Assembly (NCBI GenBank): GCA_937890005.1
Contig: CALBZA010000028.1
Coordinates: 26,930-90,929 of the forward strand
DNA length: 64,000 nt
Reading direction: 5' to 3'
Source: an uncultured Verrucomicrobia subdivision 3 bacterium
GTDB taxonomy: Bacteria > Verrucomicrobiota > Verrucomicrobiia > Limisphaerales > DASXHY01
The notes under the pieces are model-generated. The model was not told the DNA's origin. It searched no databases and saw nothing but the letters and a program-made list of their open reading frames with translations. Positions 45,287 through 54,620 of the stretch are shown piece by piece. Positions within the stretch are counted from its first letter, which is position 1, and each line of letters opens with the position of its first letter. Both the position numbers and the translations under genes were made by a program.

Positions 45287-45960
45287 GTGTGCGATTGAAA
45301 AATTCGATCTGCAATTTCCGACCAGCGATGAAAGGGATGGAAAGCTTCTCCCCTGCGCTTCAACTCCTCAGCAAGCCAGCCGCGCGCGAATCGAAACTCC
45401 GGTCGCACCGTGAGCGCCGAAGCGAGATCCGGACGTCCGTCGCCGGCAAACGCAACGCACCTGGCACGGTTCATCGCATCTTTCACAACCGCCAGTTTAT
45501 CGATGCCGTTCTGACGACTGAAGAATCTGGATTCCGTTGGAAGCGACATCTTCAAGCCGCGGGATGGCGAGAACTTTCCGGGATTGGCGTGAACCGGAAC
45601 ATCGACACCTGCACCCGAGAGCAGGTGCTGGATGTACCAGTTGCATCCGGCGGACGCGATGACGACCTCCCATCCAGCAGCTCGCAATTTCTTGATCGCC
45701 GGCCCCAGCTGCGGATCGATCTGCATGCGTCCGACAACCCGGAGCAGCGTGGCTTCGTCGGTTCGAATCCGTGCGAAGATTGCCGCGAGTGCTTCGAAGT
45801 GCGTCAGCTTTCCCGCCACATACTGTTCCCACGGATCGTCATCGGGTGGCACCGGCCATTCCTGCCGAACGAGGTCATAGAAATCGAGAAGTGAAATCGT
45901 CCCGTCAAAATCGGTGACGAGAATGTTGTTCGCTGGCCGAGCGGTATCCGGTTTTTCCAT
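45280..45960 (-). CDS. HAD superfamily phosphatase (PSP/MtnX-like)
   Basis: A 226-residue HAD hydrolase. Motif I TDFDGTISLLDFYDL (nucleophile and acid/base Asp), motif II IASAGCNWYI, motif III Lys in DKLAVVKDA and motif IV FAGDGRPDLASAL. The cap placement fits subclass IB (phosphoserine phosphatase / MtnX). Start at 45960 (MEKPDTARP) is preferred to 46044. Translationally coupled to the G1P dehydrogenase, so its substrate may be a phosphate related to that enzyme's product; this is inference. Confidence 0.82.
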   Translation of the reverse strand: MEKPDTARPANNILVTDFDGTISLLDFYDLVRQEWPVPPDDDPWEQYVAGKLTHFEALAAIFARIRTDEATLLRVVGRMQIDPQLGPAIKKLRAAGWEVVIASAGCNWYIQHLLSGAGVDVPVHANPGKFSPSRGLKMSLPTESRFFSRQNGIDKLAVVKDAMNRARCVAFAGDGRPDLASALTVRPEFRFARGWLAEELKRRGEAFHPFHRWSEIADRIFQSHTC

Positions 45961-46011
45961 TTTCAAACTGGAGCCAGTGTAAGGGGAATTTGGAAGAAAA
46001 CAAACGGTTGT

Positions 46012-46037
46012 AGGGCAGGCTTTCCGGACTGCCCTAT
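46012..46037. repeat. extragenic palindrome (TAGGGCAG type)
   Basis: TAGGGCAG-GCTTTCCGGA-CTGCCCTA between the HAD phosphatase start and the kinase stop. Could serve as a terminator for the kinase, but no T-run follows. Confidence 0.5.
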
Positions 46038-46040
46038 CTA

Positions 46041-49000
46041 TCACACCGGCGCCGCTTCATTCGGTTGCGGAGCAGTTTTTGCGACGGGAATTCGCAGCGT
46101 GAACGTCGCGCCGAACCCGACGCCCGCACTGAAAGCGGTGATTGTGCCGCCGAGTTCTTTTGTGGCGAGCGCCGCGCTATGGAGACCGAAGCCATGTCCG
46201 TCCCTGCGCGTCGTAAAGCCATGCGAGAACAGAAGTTTAATGTTCTCTTCGGATATCCCGATGCCCGTGTCGCTCACTTCGAACACAACCGATTCACCGT
46301 CCCATCCGATTCGAGCCACGACCGTGTGATTACCCCTGCCCTTCGCCTTGCAGGCGTCCTTCGCATTTTTAAACAGATTCACGAGTATTTGCAGAACCTT
46401 GTGACGGTCGGTTGTGATTTCCGGCGACTCGGAGAACCGGCGCTCGAGACGGATTCCATGCCTTTCGTAGCTGCGTGCGTTGATCTTGAACGCGCTCTCC
46501 ATCAGTTCGGACGGATGCACAACTTCCGACACGCCGGAAACCTTCGCGTAGTTCTGCTGCATCACGACGATCTTCTTGATGTGATCCACGTTCTGGGTGA
46601 GATCCGTGACTTCCTTGATCAATGCCGCCCGTGTTGAATCGGAATGAGCGGCAAGCTTCTCCAGGTAATCCGGCAGCAGGCGAACCGAATCGTCCTTTGG
46701 CAGCGACTCAAAAATCGTGCTGCGGCTACGGAGCAGATCCGCCGCTTTGATGAGATTGACTGTTTTCCAGTTATGAAGTCCCGAGGCGACCACGGATGCC
46801 GACACGTTCACGCTGTTCAGAACGTTGCCAACGTTGTGAAGAACGCTTGAAGCCACCTCCGCCTGACCCGCGAGTCGCGATGCATGAACAAGCTGCTGAT
46901 TCACCTTCTCAACCTCCTGTTCGATGCGACGCCGTTCCTCAATCTCGTTCTCCAACCGTGCTTTTTTCTCCTCGAGATCCTGCTGTGTGCGAGTGCGCAC
47001 CTCGATCTCCTCGCGCAGTTCCCGCGTGCGCAATTCCACCCGGCGACGCAGCGTGCCGATCCACACGGCCGAAAGCACGAGCACGAGCGTCATCAGACCG
47101 AGCAGCGACAAAACTCTCTGAACGTTCCACCACGACGGCGTCTCCACGACCGTCAGGTCGTCGGGCGAATTGAGCAATAATTCGAATGTTCGAACCTGGT
47201 TCGTTCGATTCGGCGCGTTCAGGCCCGTCGTGTAAAGGCCCGCGATCCGAACCTTGCTGCCGACGGGCACAATTCCGAGCGAACCGCGACGCGAATCCAG
47301 CCGCGCCAGAAAAGTCTGTCGTCCGGCCTGCAGTTCGATCAGGTAATCCGATTCGTTGGTTCGCACGTTGACCAAAACGGCCTGCAGCTGCACCAGGCTC
47401 GACTCGTAGTTTTCGTTGAAAATGTCATCTTCAGAAACGATCCGCGGCGCTGGCAGCGGCACATGCCCGGTCACTCGAACCAATGCCTGTCTCATCGACA
47501 ACACAAAGTTTTCCATCTGCGGGAACCCGACAACTTCGACCAGGTCACCCGGCGTCAACTGCATGGCCGACCTCGCAAACACCTGCAAGGCGTTGGTTCC
47601 GTCGAAGAGGTAGGCGACGTCATCACGCACGTGAACGACCTGCCCCCGGCAGCGCACCCGTCGCAAGGCCGCGGCATTCGCATCGAACTCATGCAGCTCG
47701 GCAAATGATCTTTCTGGAATTGAAAATGGATCCTCGGGAGCGGGATCGAGCACGGTGATCTGCGCTGGCGACGTGACTTGAAGCAAAACGCGATTCGGCA
47801 CACCTCGCGCATTTGCAAAGCCGCGAACGGTGCCACGAATCCGGACCACCGAGTCCTGAAGCGATTTCAGTTCGGCGGGATCGCCGTCAAACACACGTGC
47901 AGGAAGTTCGCCTCCCGGCAGTCCGAGGGCCAGATCGCGTCCGTTCACCGACAAGACCAGCGCTTCGACTTCGATCCATTGTGAATCGAGGCTGCCGTTC
48001 GCGAGTTGATTCCACTCCGGACGGGTCGGTTCAGGAACATGACCGCGACCCAGCAGATGACGCACCCGATAAGTCACCACCGGCGAGAACGCTCCCTTCG
48101 AGGAAATGCCTTCAAACTCGCACAGGTCGCCAACATTCACCGGCTGTGGCGCGTTTCGGACGCAGGCAACGTAAATTCCTTCCCGCTCGCCCTGCACGTG
48201 TGCGCGCAGCCCACCGTCGAACACAAACGTAACCACGCCCTGAAACTTCACCGGATATGACCGCGTGACCTCTTCCGGCCGCAAGCGGCGAATCTGCTCG
48301 ATGGTGGTGAGAACGGGAAGAATCTCCTGCTGCAATCCTGGCTGCGTTTCGGATCGATGCGACACAAAGTGGAGACGATTGCTTTCGGAATAGCAGCCGA
48401 GCAGATCGATTGCGGAGTTTTGCATCGACCGGTCCGCGCGTGGCGTCATCGCCTCCACATGCCCCGTGTCATCGCGAACGACAAGCTTACGACCGGGAAC
48501 CACTTCAACCACGGTTCCGCGGATGCGAACGATCCGGTTCGCCCCGGGCGCGCCAAGGTCTGAAACTTTCGTGGCGGCATATCCCATCCAGATGGTTTCC
48601 GGCGGATTCAGAATCACGAGATTGTCGATCCCCGGAACGATCATGGCGCCGGCGACTTTCGGCTGTCCGGGCGGAAGCGTCCCGTAAACAAGCCCGGTGA
48701 GCCGGACACGACTGTTCACCAGCAACGCCGCAGGCACTGGGTTTGCACCGGCGATGGTCACCTGTATGCGGCCGACTTCGGCGGCGAGTTCGAGGTGAAG
48801 ATTGCTGCCGTGTGATCCCGCCTGTTTCACATATCCCTCCACCTCGGCCCAGCACGGATCGTTTGTCGGCGGGTAGCGCTGGCCGGGGACCAATTGCAGG
48901 GGTTGAGGAAGCGATTCTCTTTCGTGAAGATCAACTGAAAACGTCGTGTCCGACGGAAAAGCAAAGCTCGCCGCATCATCCGCCTGCAGCTGGATTTCAT

Positions 49001-49727
49001 GATACCCGGTTTCAACGATCTTCAATTCTCCTTTGAACTGAATCGCGAAATGATTGCTCTGACGGGCGATGGCGAGATCGATACTGGATGCAACTCCGTC
49101 GATGACGTTTGTCACCGAGCCATTCCTGTCCGCGACTTCCGTGTAACGGTAGGTGACACCCGGTTTGCGCCGGCCATCCACGGGATCAACAAAACTGAGA
49201 ACGTTGGTTAAATTCAGTCGCTTTTGAGTCGGGCTGACGATCCTCAGTTCAAGAGCGCTCGGGCCGTCGTTCTGGGAAAACGACAGTTCGAATGGATGAT
49301 TCCCGGCTGAAAGTGGAATTCGGGCGGAATCGAAGGCGCTGCCTGAAGCGTAATTGATGTCAATCAATCGGGAGAAGCCAAACTGAGCCGATCCCTTTCC
49401 GACCAATGCGCCTCCACGCAGAGAAATTCGAACACCCGGCTGGATTCCCGGCTGCAACGATTCAAGATTCACCCACGCGCTGCCCGAATTGTCCTGGAGC
49501 GCAATGCCCGCGTGAACCGGATCGATTCCGAGCACGAGACCGGAAAGCGACACCTGGACCACCTCCCGGGCCGGCAAAACGATCAACGGCTGCAAGGCGC
49601 GGACGGTGACGATCGCTCCATTTGTTTCCTCGGCGGCACGAGTTCCTGTTGCAAAAAGAATCAGAATCCCGAGTGCGAGCAGGCATCCGAAGAGCCGTCG
49701 CCGGAACACTGCTCCAGCTGAGAACAC
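46041..49727 (-). CDS. membrane sensor histidine kinase with long OB-like extracytoplasmic region
   Basis: About 1228 residues. I choose GTG at 49727, just before the signal sequence RRRLFGCLLALGILILFATG; no ATG exists near it. Residues ~30-860 are extracytoplasmic and contain several repeats of an OB-like pattern: RIRGTVVEVVPGRKLVVRDD, PVKFQGVVTFVFDGGLRAHV, RCRGQVVHVRDDVAYLFDG, each followed by 'GD.VEV.G'-type strands. A membrane helix (VLSLLGLMTLVLVLSAVWIG) and coiled coil lead to a kinase domain with phosphoacceptor His964 in SSVLHNVGNVLNSV. The ATPase motifs are VNLFKNAKDA, DTGIGIS and GHGFGLHSAAL. No response regulator is adjacent. Confidence 0.82.
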   Translation of the reverse strand: MFSAGAVFRRRLFGCLLALGILILFATGTRAAEETNGAIVTVRALQPLIVLPAREVVQVSLSGLVLGIDPVHAGIALQDNSGSAWVNLESLQPGIQPGVRISLRGGALVGKGSAQFGFSRLIDINYASGSAFDSARIPLSAGNHPFELSFSQNDGPSALELRIVSPTQKRLNLTNVLSFVDPVDGRRKPGVTYRYTEVADRNGSVTNVIDGVASSIDLAIARQSNHFAIQFKGELKIVETGYHEIQLQADDAASFAFPSDTTFSVDLHERESLPQPLQLVPGQRYPPTNDPCWAEVEGYVKQAGSHGSNLHLELAAEVGRIQVTIAGANPVPAALLVNSRVRLTGLVYGTLPPGQPKVAGAMIVPGIDNLVILNPPETIWMGYAATKVSDLGAPGANRIVRIRGTVVEVVPGRKLVVRDDTGHVEAMTPRADRSMQNSAIDLLGCYSESNRLHFVSHRSETQPGLQQEILPVLTTIEQIRRLRPEEVTRSYPVKFQGVVTFVFDGGLRAHVQGEREGIYVACVRNAPQPVNVGDLCEFEGISSKGAFSPVVTYRVRHLLGRGHVPEPTRPEWNQLANGSLDSQWIEVEALVLSVNGRDLALGLPGGELPARVFDGDPAELKSLQDSVVRIRGTVRGFANARGVPNRVLLQVTSPAQITVLDPAPEDPFSIPERSFAELHEFDANAAALRRVRCRGQVVHVRDDVAYLFDGTNALQVFARSAMQLTPGDLVEVVGFPQMENFVLSMRQALVRVTGHVPLPAPRIVSEDDIFNENYESSLVQLQAVLVNVRTNESDYLIELQAGRQTFLARLDSRRGSLGIVPVGSKVRIAGLYTTGLNAPNRTNQVRTFELLLNSPDDLTVVETPSWWNVQRVLSLLGLMTLVLVLSAVWIGTLRRRVELRTRELREEIEVRTRTQQDLEEKKARLENEIEERRRIEQEVEKVNQQLVHASRLAGQAEVASSVLHNVGNVLNSVNVSASVVASGLHNWKTVNLIKAADLLRSRSTIFESLPKDDSVRLLPDYLEKLAAHSDSTRAALIKEVTDLTQNVDHIKKIVVMQQNYAKVSGVSEVVHPSELMESAFKINARSYERHGIRLERRFSESPEITTDRHKVLQILVNLFKNAKDACKAKGRGNHTVVARIGWDGESVVFEVSDTGIGISEENIKLLFSHGFTTRRDGHGFGLHSAALATKELGGTITAFSAGVGFGATFTLRIPVAKTAPQPNEAAPV

Positions 49728-49961
49728 ATGCCCGGAACACGACCGGAAAAAACAGCCGGCCCAGGCTGAAAGCGAAGGCGAACTGGGGATGAACTTGCCG
49801 ATGCGCACGCCCTCCTCTATCGGCTTCTCAATGCCAAACTTAACCGAACGATTTTCATTCCTTTTGACTTCCCCAGACCCCGGATGGTCCGCCGGAAGAT
49901 AACCGGTCCTCACCCCATTTTTGGCACCGCTCCTCCTCGGTAGGTTGGGGTCGAGGTACCT

Positions 49962-50438
49962 GTGAGACTTTTGATTCTTTTGATCGGAATTGCGATCGGT
50001 GCAGCGGCGGTCTGGCTCTATCGCGCGAACCCGGACGGCACTCGCGCACGCGAAACCGGCGACCGAGCCGAAACCGCCGCGAGCAACGCGGGGAGCCAAA
50101 TCGAGCAGAAGCTGAAATCGTGGGATCTGGACCGCGACAAAATCCGTGAGGAACTCAATCGCACGGGCCAGGTGATCCGTCGCAATGCCACCAATGCAAC
50201 CACAGCCATTGCCGACGCCACGGCCGACGCGCGAATCACCGGCGCGATCAAGGCAAAGCTCGTGGCTGATCGTGACTTGTCCGCATGGAACATCTCGGTG
50301 AACACGACCGAAGGAATCGTGACGCTGTCGGGCTCGGTGGATGACGCGGACGACATCGGCAAAGCAATGGCGCTCGCCATGGAAGCAGACGGAGTCAGGG
50401 AGGTCATTTCCACACTGCAATTGAAAGCGGCAAAATAA
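49962..50438 (+). CDS. BON domain protein with N-terminal membrane anchor
   Basis: A 158-residue protein starting with GTG. Residues 1-20 (MRLLILLIGIAIGAAAVWLY) form a membrane anchor or signal sequence; a charged, Ala-rich helix follows. The C-terminal BON domain (~85-156) reads DARITGAIKAKLVADRDLSA, VNTTEGIVTLSGSVDDADD. BON domains bind phospholipid membranes (OsmY-like). It ends 18 bp before sucA in the same direction; co-transcription is possible but a functional link is not obvious. Confidence 0.82.
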   Translation: MRLLILLIGIAIGAAAVWLYRANPDGTRARETGDRAETAASNAGSQIEQKLKSWDLDRDKIREELNRTGQVIRRNATNATTAIADATADARITGAIKAKLVADRDLSAWNISVNTTEGIVTLSGSVDDADDIGKAMALAMEADGVREVISTLQLKAAK

Positions 50439-50456
50439 CTACAGAGACAGCGAACC

Positions 50457-53243
50457 ATGTCCGAGCCCGCCGTTCCAAATCCATCCAACCTGGCTTTCAT
50501 CGAGAGCCTTTACGAAGGCTATCTCAAGGACGAACAGTCTGTTTCCGAGGATTGGCGGGCTTACTTTCGCGAGGTCGCTCGCGGCGAACTCCGCTTCCCC
50601 CGTCCACACTTCGGTCCCACCTTTCCACGCTTCAGCGTCTTCGATCCGCCGCGTTCTCATCAGAACGGCGACGGACGTTCCGCCGATCGACAGACCGCCG
50701 CGTTGCAGGACCGCATTTATCTTCTCATTCGATTGTATCGGGTCCGCGGACATCGAATCGCCCACGTGGACCCGCTCGGTCAGCCGGTGCCGATGCCGCC
50801 CGAACTGAAACCGGAATTCTTTGGATTCACCGACGCGGACATGAATCTGCCGGTGCACAGCGAGACGTTTCAATATGAAGGCGATCTCACGCTCGGCCAG
50901 TTGCTGGAACGGTTGCGAAACACCTACTGCCGCTCCATCGGCGTGCAGTACATGCATATCGACGACCTGAACGTTCGCCGCTGGTTGCAACGCCGGATGG
51001 AAGCCACGGAGAACCGGCTTCAATTGAGCCGCGACGAACAGATCCGGATTCTGACGCGTCTGACGGACGCTGTGACATTCGAGGAGTTCATCCGGAAAAA
51101 ATTCGTCGGTGCCAAAAGCTTTTCACTCGAAGGTTCGGAAAGCCTCATTCCCCTCCTCGATCTCGCGCTCGAAAAAGCAGGCGATCAGGGCATCGAAGAA
51201 ATCGTTCTGGGCATGGCACATCGCGGACGCCTCAATGTCCTCGCGAATGTGATGGGAAAAAATCCGCGGCAAATCTTCCGCGAATTTGCCGACACCGACT
51301 GGAGATCGACTCCGCACCGCGGCGATGTGAAATACCATCTTGGTTACGATTCCGAATGGGTTACGACTGCCGGTCGCAAGATTCATCTCTCGGTCTGCTT
51401 CAATCCCAGTCATCTCGAATTCGTGAATCCCGTTGCCCTGGGCCGCACGCGCGCACGACAGGACTGCCGCGGCGATTCGGATCGCACGCGCGCGCTCACA
51501 ATACTCATTCATGGCGACGCCGCTTTTGTCGGCGAAGGAATCGTTCAGGAGACGTTGAACCTCAGCCTTCTTCCCGGTTATCGCACCGGCGGAACGTTGC
51601 ATGTGATCGTCAACAACCAGATCGGCTTCACTGCAGGACCGGATCAGGCCCGCTCATGCCAGTACGCGAGTGACGTTGCCAAGATGCTTCAGATTCCGAT
51701 CTTCCATGTGAACGGAGAAGATCCCGAAGCGGTCGCGCAAGTCATCCGGCTCGGAATGGATTTTCGCCGTGAATTTCAGAGGGACGTCGTGATCAACATG
51801 TTCGGGTATCGTCGGCTGGGTCACAACGAAGGCGACGAACCGACATTCACACAACCTGTGCTTTACCGCGCGATCGCGAAACGCAAGCCCGTCCGCGAAG
51901 GTTATCTCGAACATCTGTTGAAGCTCGGCGGTGTCACACGTGAAGAAGCGGATGAGATCGCAGCGAAACGGCGCGAACTGCTCGAAAAGGAATTGTCACA
52001 CTCGCAGAAGGAGGCGACCGAGCCAAAACCCGTTGTCACGAAGTGGAAAGGTGGACCGGAACCGACCGACGATGAGCCTGACACCTCCGTGCCACGCGAG
52101 AAACTTTCCGAACTGTTGTTGGCGCTGAATCGACTCCCAGAAGGCTTCAATCTCCACCCGAAACTGAAGAAGCTGTTTGAAGCGCGTGAGCAGATGGCGC
52201 GCGGTGAGGCGCCGCTGGACTGGGCGGCGGCCGAAGCGCTTGCGTTCGCAACCCTCGCTGTCGAAGGGGAGCGCGTTCGTTTGACGGGACAGGACAGCGA
52301 ACGCGGCACGTTCAGCCATCGACATGCGGTGCTTCACGATTATCAGGATGGGCGCCCTCACATGCCGCTTAGGCATCTCGCGCCCGAACAGGCTGCGGTT
52401 GAGATCTACAACAGCCCGCTTTCCGAAACCGGCGTGCTCGGTTTTGAATACGGCTACAGTCTCGACTGCGACAACGGACTCGTGCTTTGGGAGGCGCAAT
52501 TCGGCGATTTCTGGAATGTCGCCCAGCCGATCGTCGATCAATTCATCGCCAGCGGCGAAGACAAGTGGGGCCAGTTGAGCGGCGTGACGCTGTTGCTGCC
52601 GCATGGATTTGAAGGTCAGGGACCGGAACATTCCAGCGCGCGTTTGGAACGCTTTCTCGCCTTGTCCGTCGAGGACAACATCCAGGTGATCTATCCCACC
52701 ACGCCGGCGCAATACTTCCATGCCTTGCGACGTCAGGCGCTCCGTTCCTGGCGCAAACCGCTGATTGTAATGACACCGAAAAGTCTGTTGCGTCATCCCA
52801 AGGTGGTTTCTTCCATGGGCGATCTCAGCCAGGGTTGCTTCGAGCGAATTCTCGCGGACTCAAAATTGAACGATCCGTCCAACATCACGCGAATCCTTCT
52901 TTGCACGGGAAAGATTTACTTCGAACTGGAGGATCATCGGGCTGAAGCCGGTCGCGAGGATGTCGCGATTCTTCGACTGGAACAGTTGTATCCACTCCGG
53001 CGCGAGGCGCTTCAAGCCGCATTGAACCCGTATCAGCCCGGCACACCACTGTTCTGGATTCAGGAAGAGCCGGGAAACATGGGTGCGGCGAACTTCCTGC
53101 GGATTCACTTTGGTGAAAACCTTCTTGGACATCCGCTCCGAATCATCTCGCGCGCTCCGTCATCGACGCCGGCCTCCGGCTCCGCCAAACGCCACAAACA
53201 CGAACAAGCAGAAATCATCAAGCGCGCCTTCGTCGAAACTTAA
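50457..53243 (+). CDS. sucA: 2-oxoglutarate dehydrogenase E1 component
   Basis: Thiamine-diphosphate enzyme of the TCA cycle that decarboxylates 2-oxoglutarate and passes succinyl to the E2 lipoyl arm. 928 residues, normal. N-terminal ANLAFIESLYEGYLKD-type helix (here SNLAFIESLYEGYLKDE), GMAHRGRLNVLANVMGK, HLGYDS, FNPSHLEFVNPVALG, the ThDP region IHGDAAFVGEGIVQETLNLS, NNQIGFT, GYRRLGHNEGDEPTFTQP, then HGFEGQGPEHSSARLERFL. Directly followed by sucB. Confidence 0.96.
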   Translation: MSEPAVPNPSNLAFIESLYEGYLKDEQSVSEDWRAYFREVARGELRFPRPHFGPTFPRFSVFDPPRSHQNGDGRSADRQTAALQDRIYLLIRLYRVRGHRIAHVDPLGQPVPMPPELKPEFFGFTDADMNLPVHSETFQYEGDLTLGQLLERLRNTYCRSIGVQYMHIDDLNVRRWLQRRMEATENRLQLSRDEQIRILTRLTDAVTFEEFIRKKFVGAKSFSLEGSESLIPLLDLALEKAGDQGIEEIVLGMAHRGRLNVLANVMGKNPRQIFREFADTDWRSTPHRGDVKYHLGYDSEWVTTAGRKIHLSVCFNPSHLEFVNPVALGRTRARQDCRGDSDRTRALTILIHGDAAFVGEGIVQETLNLSLLPGYRTGGTLHVIVNNQIGFTAGPDQARSCQYASDVAKMLQIPIFHVNGEDPEAVAQVIRLGMDFRREFQRDVVINMFGYRRLGHNEGDEPTFTQPVLYRAIAKRKPVREGYLEHLLKLGGVTREEADEIAAKRRELLEKELSHSQKEATEPKPVVTKWKGGPEPTDDEPDTSVPREKLSELLLALNRLPEGFNLHPKLKKLFEAREQMARGEAPLDWAAAEALAFATLAVEGERVRLTGQDSERGTFSHRHAVLHDYQDGRPHMPLRHLAPEQAAVEIYNSPLSETGVLGFEYGYSLDCDNGLVLWEAQFGDFWNVAQPIVDQFIASGEDKWGQLSGVTLLLPHGFEGQGPEHSSARLERFLALSVEDNIQVIYPTTPAQYFHALRRQALRSWRKPLIVMTPKSLLRHPKVVSSMGDLSQGCFERILADSKLNDPSNITRILLCTGKIYFELEDHRAEAGREDVAILRLEQLYPLRREALQAALNPYQPGTPLFWIQEEPGNMGAANFLRIHFGENLLGHPLRIISRAPSSTPASGSAKRHKHEQAEIIKRAFVET

Positions 53244-53279
53244 ATCACGCATCACGCATCACGTTTCACGCATCACTTT

Positions 53280-54560
53280 ATGTCCATCGAACTGAAAGTC
53301 CCGGAGCTGGGTGAATCGATCACCGAAGTTGAAATCGGCGATTGGTTTCGGAAGGAGGGCGAGAGCGTTCAGAAGGATGATCCGATCGTCTCTCTTGAGA
53401 GCGACAAGGCCACCGTTGAACTTTCTTCGCCCGAAGCAGGAACCCTCAGCCAGATGCTCAAGAAAAAAGGCGACATCGCAAAGATCGGCGAAGTCATCGG
53501 CTACCTGGAAAACGGGAAAACGGAAACAGCACCTTCGAAATCCGCAGCACGTGCGCCTGAGCTGAAACCCTCCGCCAAGACGCCACCAGCGAAAACTGAA
53601 GAACCTGCTGCCGCGAAGCCACCGGCAGAGAATCGCGAGGAGTCCGGAACTCCAGCGAAAGCCCCACCAGAATCTCAACCACAGGAGAAACCCGCTTCCC
53701 GCGAACCGAAGGAGCCTGCCCAGGAAAAACCGCGAAGCCAGCGTCAGACTGAAGAGGAGGAAATGCCGGTTTCCCGAACCTTCAACGCAGAAAAGAAGTC
53801 TTCATCAGAACCACCTGCTTCACCGTCGCCCAAATCCACGACGAAACAGCCTTCCGGCGATCGCGAACAGGAAGTTGTTCCCATGAGCCGCTTGCGTCGA
53901 ACTGTGGCCGAACGCCTGGTACAGGCGCAGCGCAATGCGGCTTTGCTGACGACCTTCAACGAGATTGACATGTCCAGCGTGATGCAGCTGCGCAAGGAAT
54001 ACGGAGAAAAGTTCCTCAAACGCTACAACGTGAAACTTGGATTCATGTCGTTCTTTGTGAAGGCCGCGATCGATGCGCTGAAGGAATATCCGGCCGTGAA
54101 TGCCGAAGTGCGCGGAACCGACATCATTTACCACAACTACTTCGACATCGGCGTGGCAATTGGCGGCGGCAAGGGTCTCGTCGTTCCAGTCTTGCGCAAC
54201 GCGGAGCGGATGAGCTTTGCGCAGATTGAACTGGCCATCGGCGACTTCGCAAAGCGCGTGAAGGAAAACAAGCTTCGGCCCGACGAACTCGAAGGCGGCA
54301 CTTTCACAATCAGCAACGGCGGCGTTTACGGTTCCCTGCTCTCAACGCCCATCGTCAATCCGCCCCAAAGCGGCGTGCTTGGAATGCATTCGATCCAGGA
54401 ACGCCCCATCGCTCTCAATGGCGCGGTTGTGATTCGTCCGATGATGTATGTGGCTCTGAGCTACGACCATCGGATCGTCGATGGTCGTGAAGCCGTTTCG
54501 TGCCTTCGCCGCATCAAGGAGGGAATCGAAAATCCCGCCCGGATGCTCATGGAAGTCTGA
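53280..54560 (+). CDS. sucB: dihydrolipoamide succinyltransferase E2, without recognisable E3-binding domain
   Basis: E2 core of the 2-oxoglutarate dehydrogenase complex. 426 residues. The lipoyl domain (1-77) has the lipoyl-lysine in ESDKATVELS. Residues ~78-198 are a Pro/Ala/Glu/Lys-rich linker; the usual peripheral subunit-binding domain (SPAVRRL... GTGxxGRxxKED) is not visible. The catalytic domain starts at MSRLRRTVAERLVQAQ and includes TFNEIDMSSVM, KLGFMSFFVKAA and the active site SYDHRIVDG. No lpd (E3) gene follows in the window. How E3 is tethered is therefore unclear. Confidence 0.93.
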   Translation: MSIELKVPELGESITEVEIGDWFRKEGESVQKDDPIVSLESDKATVELSSPEAGTLSQMLKKKGDIAKIGEVIGYLENGKTETAPSKSAARAPELKPSAKTPPAKTEEPAAAKPPAENREESGTPAKAPPESQPQEKPASREPKEPAQEKPRSQRQTEEEEMPVSRTFNAEKKSSSEPPASPSPKSTTKQPSGDREQEVVPMSRLRRTVAERLVQAQRNAALLTTFNEIDMSSVMQLRKEYGEKFLKRYNVKLGFMSFFVKAAIDALKEYPAVNAEVRGTDIIYHNYFDIGVAIGGGKGLVVPVLRNAERMSFAQIELAIGDFAKRVKENKLRPDELEGGTFTISNGGVYGSLLSTPIVNPPQSGVLGMHSIQERPIALNGAVVIRPMMYVALSYDHRIVDGREAVSCLRRIKEGIENPARMLMEV

Positions 54561-54587
54561 CTTCCGAACGAAGCGTTTGTGATACCA

Positions 54588-54616
54588 AGGCTGTAGCTGC
54601 GGTCTTGAACCGCGGT
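54588..54616. repeat. extragenic palindrome (GCGGTC type)
   Basis: 'CTGTAGCTGCGGTC-TTG-AACCGCGGTC' in the gap between sucB and the convergent GH51 gene. Resembles other short gap palindromes in this window; it may help terminate transcription. Confidence 0.4.
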
Positions 54617-54620
54617 CATC

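Noticed and set aside
45765..45785. GGTTCGAATCC, a tRNA T-arm-like motif
   Set aside because: It lies inside the HAD phosphatase gene and no cloverleaf can be formed around it.
49728..50420. N-terminal extension of the OB-sensor histidine kinase
   Set aside because: It would overlap the BON protein gene on the other strand and precedes the signal peptide; no protein-like features.
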